Shown piece after piece: positions 6,639 to 11,830 of a stretch of 11,918 nt of DNA. The DNA is from Candidatus Bathyarchaeota archaeon (GTDB taxonomy: Archaea; Thermoproteota; Bathyarchaeia; TCS64). Each line of letters starts with the position of its first letter. Within the stretch, counting starts at the first letter, position 1. Below the pieces are notes generated by a model that saw only the letters and a program-made list of their open reading frames with translations, was not told where the DNA came from and did no database searches. Position numbers and translations under genes: made by a program. The DNA lies in NCBI GenBank assembly GCA_030613835.1, contig JAUWLH010000030.1:1-11918 (forward strand), given 5' to 3'.

Positions 6639-7018
6639 CTCTTTGGCCTCTGTACAATCTCAACGGTGTAGCCCTCAGGGTCCTCGCAGAAGAATATCCT
6701 GCCCTCGACCTCCCTGAGTTCAACCTCGCTTGTGTGCATCTTGACCCCGGCGTCCTTGAGCTTCTTGTAAAGTGCCCAGATGTCAGCGTCATCCTTCAAC
6801 CCGATGCAGAGGATCACGGGTTTATCCTTCATCGCCATCATGAAGCCACTCCCTGACTGGACGACGCCGATAGCGTAATCATCGGTGACCCAGTAACGGG
6901 TCACCCAGTCGCTCTCATGCTCTTCCCTGAGCATCAGGAGGTCCCTGTAAAAGGGGGCCGCTGTCTTCAGGTCCTCGTAGTAGATGAAGGTATAGGATCG
7001 ATCATAATCAGATGTCAT
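6635..7018 (-). CDS. VOC-fold (glyoxalase/bleomycin-resistance-like) protein
   Basis: The 127-residue protein has the paired beta-alpha-beta-beta-beta layout of the vicinal oxygen chelate fold. The first module is YTFIYYEDLKTAAPFYRDLL (9-28) up to GSGFMMAM. The second is VILCIGLKDDADIWALYKKL (68-87) to the classic ending FCEDPEGYTVEIVQ (110-123), with Glu120 in the usual last metal-ligand position. The residue at the usual first-ligand position is not a histidine, so metal binding by the standard set is uncertain. I start at the ATG at 7018, not further upstream: this gives the normal length, and a TTAA box lies about 27 bases before it. The upstream extension (to 7105) runs antisense through the cysteine synthase remnant and has no VOC-like character. 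The substrate is unknown. Confidence 0.82.
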   Translation of the reverse strand: MTSDYDRSYTFIYYEDLKTAAPFYRDLLMLREEHESDWVTRYWVTDDYAIGVVQSGSGFMMAMKDKPVILCIGLKDDADIWALYKKLKDAGVKMHTSEVELREVEGRIFFCEDPEGYTVEIVQRPKS

Positions 7019-7040
7019 AGGAAACCTATCCCAGATCATT

Positions 7041-7050
7041 GAGTTAAGCG
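7041..7050 (-). promoter_or_regulatory. TATA-like box for the VOC gene
   Basis: On the minus strand CGCTTAACTC lies about 27 bases before the ATG at 7018. It is a weak match, but its spacing supports the shorter start. It lies at the edge of the cysteine synthase remnant. Confidence 0.3.
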
Positions 7051-7218
7051 GATCGATGCTCTGTGTCGCGAGGAGGGCTGTGTGTGGGAGTCTTATCGGG
7101 GGCAAACGTATGGGCCGTGAAGCAGATAGCGTCGAAGCTCTGCGAGGACAAAGACGTCGTCACTGTGCTACCTGATACCGGTCAGAGGTACCTGAACGAC
7201 ATCTACTGGAACTACTGA
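7043..7218 (+). pseudogene. 3' remnant of a cysteine synthase / cystathionine beta-synthase-like gene
   Basis: Frame 1 from about 7078 to the TGA at 7216-7218 reads LCVGVLSGANVWAVKQIA, then ends with VVTVLPDTGQRYLNDIYW. This is the standard C-terminus of PLP-dependent cysteine synthases and cystathionine beta-synthases (the 'SSGA' loop and the 'vt.lpD.G.RYL' strand). Upstream, frame 2 (7043-7075) reads RIDALCREEG, which matches the preceding 'a..lareEG' helix. The two pieces join if one base is missing after 7077. Frame 1 has a stop at 7045 and frame 2 has one at 7040, and the rest of the gene, including the PLP lysine, is absent. No start codon or promoter fits. I conclude that it is the broken tail of a gene that once pointed towards the deacetylase gene, whose stop lies 8 bases away. 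Confidence 0.8.
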
Positions 7219-7226
7219 AAGGGGCT

Positions 7227-7985
7227 TTAACCCCAGTACTCTTCCACGTAATCGGTGACTTTCATGAACTCCACGTCAGGAAACTTGAGGGCGTACTCTA
7301 TGATACCTTTTAGGCACAGCAACCGCGAGGGGCGACCTGTAACTTGGGGGTGGTTTGTGAGGCAGTACATACCCCTGTCCTTGTACCTTGCTTCGAACTC
7401 GATCTCCCATACATCAACTGTCTCGGCCACCGTGGCCCCCCAGTCGAAATAGAAGGTCCAGTCGTCGAGGTTGTACGCAACCGGTATCTCAAGGAGATTG
7501 GACTCCTCACCATCTACCTCATTCCAGAAGCTATTCTCAGCTCCCATGTAATCGCTGTTCCACTTGAAGCCCAGCTCCTGAAGGTTCTTGTGGGTGCGCT
7601 CACTGGGCCTCCACCTGGGGGTTCTGTGACCGACAATGGGCATCCCGTACACGTCCTCTAATATCTCCCTGCTCTTGATGATGTGCTCTCTCTCAATCTC
7701 GGGCTCTAACGCGTTGTAGCCCCTGTGGGTATACCCGTGGCAGGCAAGCTCGTGTCCCCTGCTCACTATCTCCTCCACAGCCTCGGGGTACCGTTCCGCT
7801 GTCTGTCCAACGACGCAGAAGGTGCCTTTGATCTCGTACTGGTCAAGGAGGTCCATGATCCTGTACACGCCCTTCCTAGGACCGTAACCCCCCTGGGTCA
7901 CGTAGTATGGAATCCCTGGATGCATCTCCTCGAAGGCGGTCTCGCCGTCGAGGTCAAACGTGAGTAATACCGGAAATGGCTTCAA
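7227..7985 (-). CDS. Polysaccharide deacetylase (NodB domain)
   Basis: The 252-residue protein is a carbohydrate esterase family 4-type deacetylase, a metal-dependent hydrolase that removes acetyl (or related acyl/amide) groups. Visible motifs are TFDLDGE (9-15, Asp11 as base and Asp13 as metal ligand), the metal-binding HGYTH (His83, His87), HRTPRW (120-125, motif 3) and TNHPQ (210-214, His212, motif 5). Residues 22-42 (HPGIPYYVTQGGYGPRKGVYR) resemble the PuuE/allantoinase-like and Helicobacter PgdA-like subgroup, so the substrate may be an amide or imide instead of a polymer. There is no signal peptide, which also argues for a small intracellular substrate. The start is a TTG at 7985. An in-frame TAA four codons upstream limits any earlier start, and a TTTTAGT box lies about 32 bases before it. 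Confidence 0.88.
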   Translation of the reverse strand: MKPFPVLLTFDLDGETAFEEMHPGIPYYVTQGGYGPRKGVYRIMDLLDQYEIKGTFCVVGQTAERYPEAVEEIVSRGHELACHGYTHRGYNALEPEIEREHIIKSREILEDVYGMPIVGHRTPRWRPSERTHKNLQELGFKWNSDYMGAENSFWNEVDGEESNLLEIPVAYNLDDWTFYFDWGATVAETVDVWEIEFEARYKDRGMYCLTNHPQVTGRPSRLLCLKGIIEYALKFPDVEFMKVTDYVEEYWG

Positions 7986-8013
7986 TTCAATCCATTAGGG
8001 ATGCGGGTACTTG

Positions 8014-8020
8014 ACTAAAA
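8014..8020 (-). promoter_or_regulatory. TATA-like box for the deacetylase gene
   Basis: On the minus strand TTTTAGT is centred about 32 bases before the TTG at 7985, giving a leader of a few bases. It helps to support this non-ATG start. Confidence 0.35.
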
Positions 8021-8030
8021 TCACTTGCTA

Positions 8031-8044
8031 GAAAGAAAAAAGAA
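8031..8044 (-). terminator. T-tract terminator after the pyruvate-kinase-like gene
   Basis: Directly after the TAA (8046-8048) the minus strand reads TTCTTTTTTCTTTC. Archaeal RNA polymerase often terminates at such T-rich tracts without a hairpin. It separates this gene from the deacetylase gene's promoter. Confidence 0.5.
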
Positions 8045-8045
8045 G

Positions 8046-8657
8046 TTACTTCTTTTGCACCGCACGCTTGGCCATGTAATCCTTGTCAGCTTTCGCCCTG
8101 CTCAATGGGAATGCGATGTACATCTGGGGCATGATATCCAGGATGTTGGGGCTGTCACTTGCCAAGAACACCACCGATGTGTCTGCTCCTAGATGGCTGC
8201 CCGCTATACTGATGACCCGGTCCCCCGGCATGACCTGGCCCGCATCACATGCCTTTGCCACGATCTCCACGTTGACCTTGACCTTCTGGCTGATGAGGGT
8301 CTGGCAGACTATACTCATGGGGCTGTGCCCCAGCTTCTGCCTCCTCCTGATGCTGTTGGTCACCACGTCAGTGCCTAGGTTGATGACCCCACCTAGCTCC
8401 TCAATCCTCTCCCAGTTCTCCGGCTTGAACTGCTGCACCTTGGGCACTGGGAAACCCATCTGGTGCCCCACCACGATGACCTGGATGCCCGTGTCCTTGA
8501 ACATCTCTGCCGCCTTGACCCCTGTGACGCCCCTGTTGGAGGCCACGATAACGGTCTTGATATCGAGCTCCTTCGCTGCCTTCAAGCTGGCCTTGAGGGT
8601 CTCGTCGGTGTACTGTTCTCCGCCCTCCTCGAAGTAGATTGTCTCTCGCTTGATCAT
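8046..8657 (-). CDS. Stand-alone pyruvate kinase C-terminal (alpha/beta) domain protein
   Basis: The 203-residue protein resembles the free-standing PK_C family found in archaea (related to Archaeoglobus AF0103), not full pyruvate kinase. Typical features are an N-terminal IYFEEGGEQYTDETLKASLKAAKEL (7-31), TVIVASNRGVTGVKAAEMF (35-53), VIVVGHQMGFP (60-70), VNVEIVAKACDAGQV (129-142) and the conserved AGSHLGADTSVVFLAS (152-167). The catalytic barrel of pyruvate kinase is absent. The family's function is unknown; a ligand-binding or phosphatase-like role is speculative. The ATG at 8657 is preferred over the TTG at 8669. The TATA box GTTTTATATC is centred near 8690, so transcription should begin around 8664, and the TTG would lie outside the transcript. 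A T-tract terminator follows, so the gene is monocistronic. Confidence 0.82.
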   Translation of the reverse strand: MIKRETIYFEEGGEQYTDETLKASLKAAKELDIKTVIVASNRGVTGVKAAEMFKDTGIQVIVVGHQMGFPVPKVQQFKPENWERIEELGGVINLGTDVVTNSIRRRQKLGHSPMSIVCQTLISQKVKVNVEIVAKACDAGQVMPGDRVISIAGSHLGADTSVVFLASDSPNILDIMPQMYIAFPLSRAKADKDYMAKRAVQKK

Positions 8658-8685
8658 AAAATCGTTCAAGACATGGATTATGATT

Positions 8686-8695
8686 GATATAAAAC
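8686..8695 (-). promoter_or_regulatory. TATA box of the pyruvate-kinase-like gene
   Basis: On the minus strand GTTTTATATC is a strong TATA match about 33 bases before the ATG at 8657 and only 21 before the TTG at 8669. It therefore selects the ATG as the start. Confidence 0.55.
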
Positions 8696-8803
8696 ATCCT
8701 AACCGTCGAAGGGTTGATCATACTGCCTTCCCGCACATCTCTGTAATCGAATATTCTTCATCTTCTCCCCTATTGGACGCCTGCTCTTCTTTTCCTCATT
8801 CAG

Positions 8804-8811
8804 TTTTTATA
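8804..8811 (+). promoter_or_regulatory. TATA box of the second Lrp/AsnC gene
   Basis: TTTTTATA is a strong match centred about 29 bases before the ATG at 8837, at leaderless spacing. It is only about 11 bases before the upstream TTG (8819), which rules that start out. Confidence 0.6.
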
Positions 8812-8818
8812 TGACCCT

Positions 8819-8843
8819 TTGGAATGTTTTTCCAACATGTTGG
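8819..8843. promoter_or_regulatory. Overlapping palindromes on the start codon of the second Lrp gene
   Basis: Two symmetric elements overlap here. TTGGAA-TGTTT-TTCCAA (8819-8835) has perfect 6-base arms. CCAACATGTTGG (8832-8843) is a perfect 12-base palindrome centred on the ATG. Together they give three related half sites at the expected transcription start. This is a good candidate operator for self-regulation by the Lrp-type protein encoded here. Binding is inferred, not shown. Confidence 0.45.
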
Positions 8844-9307
8844 TCGATGACAAGGATCGCCAGATACTTAGGCTTCTCCAGGAGGACATGACGAAATCAT
8901 ACAAGGCCATCGCGGGCGAGCTTGGGATACCCGTCACGACCGTCTACAATCGGGTAAAGAAGATGGAGGAGAACGAGGTCATCCTCGGGTACAAGCCCAT
9001 ACTTGACGCCGTAAAGCTTGGGTTACCTACGACCAGCTTCCTCCTCATCACCATGAGGTTCAAGGACCCAAAGAACAACCCACTGAACATCAACGCAATC
9101 GCCACAAAGATAGCCTCCTACGAGAACGTGCAGGAGGTTCACATAGTCGCCGGCGACTGGGACATATTGGTCAAGCTGAAGACTTACAACGTCCAGGAGA
9201 TTGGGGACTTCATCAACAAGAAGCTACGTTACATCGAGGGAGTTGAGAAATGCCTCAGCAGCATCGCGTTCAGCACACAGAAAGAGACACTAGATATTCC
9301 CATCTAG
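8837..9307 (+). CDS. Lrp/AsnC family transcriptional regulator, second
   Basis: The 156-residue protein has an N-terminal winged HTH (DDKDRQILRLLQED at 4-17, recognition helix VTTVYNRVKKMEE at 33-45, wing VILGYKP at 48-54). The AsnC/RAM ligand-binding domain occupies 66-156, with the signature VAGDWDILVKLKT at 104-116. An extra loop, RFKDPKNNPLNINAIA (74-89), lengthens the first RAM strand region compared with the other Lrp protein in this window. The start is ATG 8837, supported by TATA spacing. Its start codon lies inside a palindrome, so the protein may repress its own gene. It is divergent from the pyruvate-kinase-like gene, a possible target. Its TAG stop shares the palindrome CTAG (9304-9307) with the stop of the convergent methyltransferase gene. 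Ligand unknown. Confidence 0.92.
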   Translation: MLVDDKDRQILRLLQEDMTKSYKAIAGELGIPVTTVYNRVKKMEENEVILGYKPILDAVKLGLPTTSFLLITMRFKDPKNNPLNINAIATKIASYENVQEVHIVAGDWDILVKLKTYNVQEIGDFINKKLRYIEGVEKCLSSIAFSTQKETLDIPI

Positions 9308-10101
9308 GGCTTACCCGCTTTTACGCTCCACATCTGCGGCAGGGGGTCCCCCGGGATCCTCCAGTACCACTCGTCCTGCTTCTCGGCTTTCTGCACGTAC
9401 TGCCAGGGCAGTTGGGGGTACTCGCCGATCTCCTCTATGATCAGCCCCGCCTTGATGAGGCTGTTGATAATATCGCTGACGGTGTGCTGCCACTCGTAGC
9501 TCTTCTTGTTGGTCACCTTCGCCTTCTCGTCGGCGTATGTGCCGTCCTGCTCCCATGTCAATGGCTCCTTTGTGTGCCAGTACTTGTACTTGACCCGGAT
9601 TTCCTCGGACTCATCATCGAAGACCCACATCATGGGGTGGCTCTCAACCAGCAGGAACGTGCCACCCAGTTTCAGGTAGTGGGCGATTATCCTGCCCCAC
9701 TCCTCGATGTCATGGAGCCAGCAGAGGACACCTATGCTTGTGAAAACGATGTCAAACTTGCCGTCAAGGTTGTCCCTGAGGTCGTAGACGTTGCTTTGTA
9801 TGAACTTGGTGTCCGTGCCCGCCTTTTTCGCTATCTCACGGGCCAGCTCGATGGCCGTGTCGCTGAAGTCTACCCCTGTGGCCTTTGCTCCTAGACGAGA
9901 CCAGCTGATGGTGTCCATGCCGAAGTGGCACTGGAGATGAAGCAGGCTCTTGCCAGAGACATCACCTAGGATGTCCAGTTCAACATGGTGGAGGCTGTTC
10001 TTGCCAGCTAGGAATCCCTCGATATCATACTCCTTGGACTCGGCGTGTATTCCCACTAGCTCGTTCCACCGTTTCTTGTTGGTCTCGTAATAAGCGCTCA
10101 T
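9304..10101 (-). CDS. Class I SAM-dependent methyltransferase
   Basis: The 265-residue protein has a Rossmann-type methyltransferase domain at about 45-155. Motif I is LLHLQCHFGMDTISWSRLGA (53-71, the variant glycine loop HFGMDT). The acidic end of strand 2 is ATGVDFSDTAIELARE (74-89). Motif IV is KFDIVFTSIGVLCWLHD (115-131), followed by LKLGGTFLLVESHP (143-156). The last 100 residues are rich in Trp and Tyr (KYKYWHTKEPLTWEQDGTY, YEWQHTVSD, LPWQYVQKAEKQDEWYWR) and probably bind the substrate. This arrangement is common in a group of uncharacterised small-molecule methyltransferases. I chose the ATG at 10101, which begins MSAYYETNKKRWNEL, typical of the family. The 18 upstream codons (to 10155) look like leader DNA. 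GGGGG shortly before the ATG is a weak ribosome-binding candidate. Substrate unknown. Confidence 0.88.
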   Translation of the reverse strand: MSAYYETNKKRWNELVGIHAESKEYDIEGFLAGKNSLHHVELDILGDVSGKSLLHLQCHFGMDTISWSRLGAKATGVDFSDTAIELAREIAKKAGTDTKFIQSNVYDLRDNLDGKFDIVFTSIGVLCWLHDIEEWGRIIAHYLKLGGTFLLVESHPMMWVFDDESEEIRVKYKYWHTKEPLTWEQDGTYADEKAKVTNKKSYEWQHTVSDIINSLIKAGLIIEEIGEYPQLPWQYVQKAEKQDEWYWRIPGDPLPQMWSVKAGKP

Positions 10102-10128
10102 TCTAATCCCCCTTGAATCCTCAGACAC

Positions 10129-10159
10129 AGAGAAAAAGGGTGCCCCGAATACCATTTAA
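10129..10159. promoter_or_regulatory. Divergent promoter elements, methyltransferase and RraA-like gene
   Basis: On the plus strand ATTTAA (10154-10159) is centred about 24 bases before the TTG at 10181 and 33 before the TTG at 10190. On the minus strand CCCTTTTTCTC (10130-10140) lies about 32-34 bases before the ATG at 10101. Both are weak, spacing-based calls. Confidence 0.35.
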
Positions 10160-10180
10160 CCTCTGAGCGTCTCCATTTTA

Positions 10181-10837
10181 TTGGTAACTTTGATTGATTT
10201 CAAGCAGATCGAGGAGAACCTGAACAGCAGCATCATCAGCGATGTCCTTGACGGCATGGGTATCATGGGCCAGGCAATGAGCTACGAGATAAGACCAATG
10301 CACGACGACATGGGCCTCATCGGGTACGCTGCCACCATGCTAATGGCTGACCAGTACGATTACGAGAAGGACACATTCAGCCTCCAATTCCAAGCCATCG
10401 ACGCCCTCAAGGAGGGGGAGGTCATGATGGTGGCCGCCAAGGGCACCAAGAGGGCAGCCCTCTGGGGGGAGCTGTTGAGTACAGCTGCTAGGTACAGGGG
10501 AGCGAGGGGTGTCATAATAGATGGCCTGGCACGTGATATCAAGCTCATCCGGGAGATGGGGTTCCCCGTGTTCGCCCTGGGTGTCAACCCCATCAGTAGC
10601 AAGGGCAGGGTCATCGCGGTGGACTATGCCTGCCCCGTGGAGATATGCGGGGTGCTGGTTCACCCGGGAGACCTTGTGGTAGCCGACATTGATGGAGTTG
10701 TAATCGTGCCCAAGGACCTCATCGATGATGTAATCGAGAAAGCCCTCGATATCGCGGCAAGTGAGTCTCGTACCCGTGATGATCTCAAAAAAGGCGTAGG
10801 GCTGTACGATGTGTTTAAGAAATACGGGACTATCTAA
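10181..10837 (+). CDS. RraA-like / 4-hydroxy-4-methyl-2-oxoglutarate aldolase family protein
   Basis: The 218-residue protein belongs to the RraA/HMG aldolase superfamily, once called 'demethylmenaquinone methyltransferase'. The characteristic motif is intact: WGELLSTAARYRGARGVIIDG (95-115) followed by Arg118-Asp119, the residues that position substrate and metal in the class II HMG/CHA aldolases. The N-terminal SSIISDVLDGMG (16-27) and the C-terminal VHPGDLVVADIDGVVIVP (160-177) are also typical. The intact Arg-Asp pair is compatible with aldolase or oxaloacetate decarboxylase activity, but RraA relatives keep it without the activity, so the role is open. The start is a TTG (10181 chosen, 10190 possible). 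It is divergent from the methyltransferase and is followed by a T-tract at 10851-10858. Confidence 0.87.
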   Translation: MVTLIDFKQIEENLNSSIISDVLDGMGIMGQAMSYEIRPMHDDMGLIGYAATMLMADQYDYEKDTFSLQFQAIDALKEGEVMMVAAKGTKRAALWGELLSTAARYRGARGVIIDGLARDIKLIREMGFPVFALGVNPISSKGRVIAVDYACPVEICGVLVHPGDLVVADIDGVVIVPKDLIDDVIEKALDIAASESRTRDDLKKGVGLYDVFKKYGTI

Positions 10838-10850
10838 TCCCTTCAAGAAC

Positions 10851-10858
10851 TTTTTATT
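10851..10858 (+). terminator. T-tract after the RraA-like gene
   Basis: TTTTTATT lies 14 bases after the TAA (10835-10837) and may terminate transcription in the archaeal manner. It resembles a TATA box too, but it is about 90 bases from the next start, too far to serve it directly. Confidence 0.35.
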
Positions 10859-10911
10859 CCTCGGGAACGCCACGAACTCCCTGAACATCAACATATTTCA
10901 TCCTTACCACC

Positions 10912-10927
10912 GTTAACCAGTTAACCT
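10912..10927 (+). promoter_or_regulatory. Tandem GTTAAC boxes before the kinase gene
   Basis: GTTAACCA and GTTAACCT occur back to back, giving two palindromic GTTAAC units 8 bases apart. The second is centred about 25 bases before the ATG at 10947, at TATA-box distance. The pair may be the promoter element itself or an operator overlapping it. Confidence 0.35.
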
Positions 10928-10946
10928 TGGATGACTTGTATTCGAT

Positions 10947-11588
10947 ATGAAACGGTCCGAGCTCCTGAACCTGATCGTGGAAAGGATCATCCGTGAACAC
11001 GGGGACCAGCCCTACATAGTGGCCATTGACGGCGTTGACGCCGCCGGTAAATCAATGCTGGCGGGAGAGTTAGCCGAGGAACTCAGGGATCGGGGGATTC
11101 TGGTCTCTGAGGCATCAGTAGACGGCTACCACAACCCCCGAGCTGTCAGGATAGTAAGGGGGCGCGATAGTCCTGAAGGGTTTTACAGGGACTCGTTTAA
11201 CCTTGAATCTCTTAGGAAGAACCTCCTGAAACCGTTCAGGGCTGGTGGTGAGTACAGGCTCCACATGTTCGATCATAGGGTGGACAGCTCCGACCCGTCG
11301 ATGCTCTACGAGTTCAAACCTGGCACCGTGCTTGTCTTCGACGGCGTCTTCTCCCTCCGCCCCGAGCTGAGACGTTACTGGGACCTGACTATCTACCTCT
11401 CAATCACCGAGGAGGAGTCACTGAGAAGGGGGGTGGAGCGGGATCCCGGTGATAAGGAGGGATTGAGCAGGCGCTACAAGGCTCGTTACATACCGGGCCA
11501 ACGCTTGTACAAAGCGGAAGCCAAGCCCGAGGCGTTCGCAGACATCATCGTTGACAACAACGACCCGTCTAACCCAAAACAAGAATAG
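10947..11588 (+). CDS. Uridine kinase-like P-loop kinase
   Basis: The 213-residue protein belongs to the phosphoribulokinase/uridine kinase group of P-loop kinases. It has a clear Walker A loop GVDAAGKS (29-36), the substrate-side VDGYHNPR (58-65, where family members bind the sugar hydroxyls), the Walker B-like strand LVFDGVFSL (129-137), the lid RRYKARYIPGQRLY (175-188) and the ending ADIIVDNNDP (198-207). This pattern is common in the 'uridine kinase' annotations of bacteria and archaea, in which the substrate has not been proved; a nucleoside or another small sugar is likely. The ATG at 10947 is the first start of the frame and lies at promoter spacing from the GTTAAC boxes. A T6 tract about 50 bases after the stop probably ends the transcript. 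Confidence 0.87.
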   Translation: MKRSELLNLIVERIIREHGDQPYIVAIDGVDAAGKSMLAGELAEELRDRGILVSEASVDGYHNPRAVRIVRGRDSPEGFYRDSFNLESLRKNLLKPFRAGGEYRLHMFDHRVDSSDPSMLYEFKPGTVLVFDGVFSLRPELRRYWDLTIYLSITEEESLRRGVERDPGDKEGLSRRYKARYIPGQRLYKAEAKPEAFADIIVDNNDPSNPKQE

Positions 11589-11637
11589 AGGCTACCTGTG
11601 GGAGGGGATGGGGTGCCAAATGCAAGGCGATTACACC

Positions 11638-11643
11638 TTTTTT
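11638..11643 (+). terminator. T6 tract after the kinase gene
   Basis: CCTTTTTTCC lies about 50 bases after the TAG at 11586-11588 and is the first T-run downstream. It is a plausible archaeal terminator without a hairpin. Confidence 0.4.
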
Positions 11644-11681
11644 CCATAAAAGAGGCATTAAAATATCCTATTATTGAAAAG

Positions 11682-11696
11682 TGACGAAAAGCGTCA
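11682..11696. repeat. Small hairpin TGACG-AAAAG-CGTCA
   Basis: A perfect 5-base inverted repeat with a 5-base loop. It overlaps the first unit of the direct repeat. It is short enough to occur by chance. Confidence 0.35.
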
Positions 11697-11735
11697 TGGT
11701 AGCTAAGTTTAGGGTACGAAAACGTGTATGGTAGC
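11684..11735. repeat. Imperfect 20-base direct repeat
   Basis: ACGAAAAGCGTCATGGTAGC (11684-11703) and ACGAAAACGTGTATGGTAGC (11716-11735) agree at 15 of 20 positions, with identical first seven and last eight bases. They are 32 bases apart start to start, about three helical turns. They could be a pair of regulator sites for a gene to the right. Confidence 0.4.
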
Positions 11736-11752
11736 CGGAGCAAGTTAACATT

Positions 11753-11768
11753 CACCAAAAGATTGGTG
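11753..11768. repeat. Hairpin CACCAA-AAGA-TTGGTG
   Basis: A perfect 6-base inverted repeat with a 4-base loop. No T-run follows directly, so it is not an obvious terminator. It could be an operator or part of an untranslated RNA. Confidence 0.35.
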
Positions 11769-11821
11769 CAGGATTCCCTCCCTGTCCCTGTGCTTACACT
11801 GAGATATTGACTGGTTTGATG

Positions 11822-11830
11822 ATTTTTTTT
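11822..11830 (+). terminator. T8 tract in the terminal noncoding region
   Basis: An uninterrupted run of eight T in GATTTTTTTTCTC. It could end transcription coming from the left or be part of a promoter for the next gene. No gene directly upstream needs it. Confidence 0.25.

Noticed and set aside
7019..7105. Longer VOC protein starting at 7105
   Set aside because: The added 29 residues are antisense to the cysteine synthase remnant and do not resemble a VOC N-terminus. The ATG at 7018 gives the normal length.
7221..7234. GGGG-CTTTAA-CCCC as a terminator
   Set aside because: The stem is only four bases, no T-run follows, and the element overlaps the deacetylase stop codon. Chance is a sufficient explanation.
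8038..8056. Perfect palindrome AAAAGAAGT-T-ACTTCTTTT as a hairpin terminator
   Set aside because: The single-base centre cannot form a loop, and most of one arm is coding sequence. The T-tract beside it explains termination without a hairpin.
8083..8637. Long open frame opposite the pyruvate-kinase-like gene
   Set aside because: It is a shadow of the real gene. Its hydrophobic product mimics a membrane protein only because of codon complementarity.
8819..8836. Longer start (TTG at 8819) for the second Lrp gene
   Set aside because: It lies only about 11 bases from the TATA box, so it would be upstream of the transcript start. The extra residues (ECFSN) do not belong to the HTH domain.
9250..9894. 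Long open frame opposite the methyltransferase gene
   Set aside because: It is antisense to a gene with clear methyltransferase motifs, its product is repetitive in Leu, Val and Pro without known features, and it begins inside the Lrp gene.
10102..10155. Longer methyltransferase starting at 10155
   Set aside because: The extra 18 residues have no family character and would run through the promoter elements of both divergent genes.
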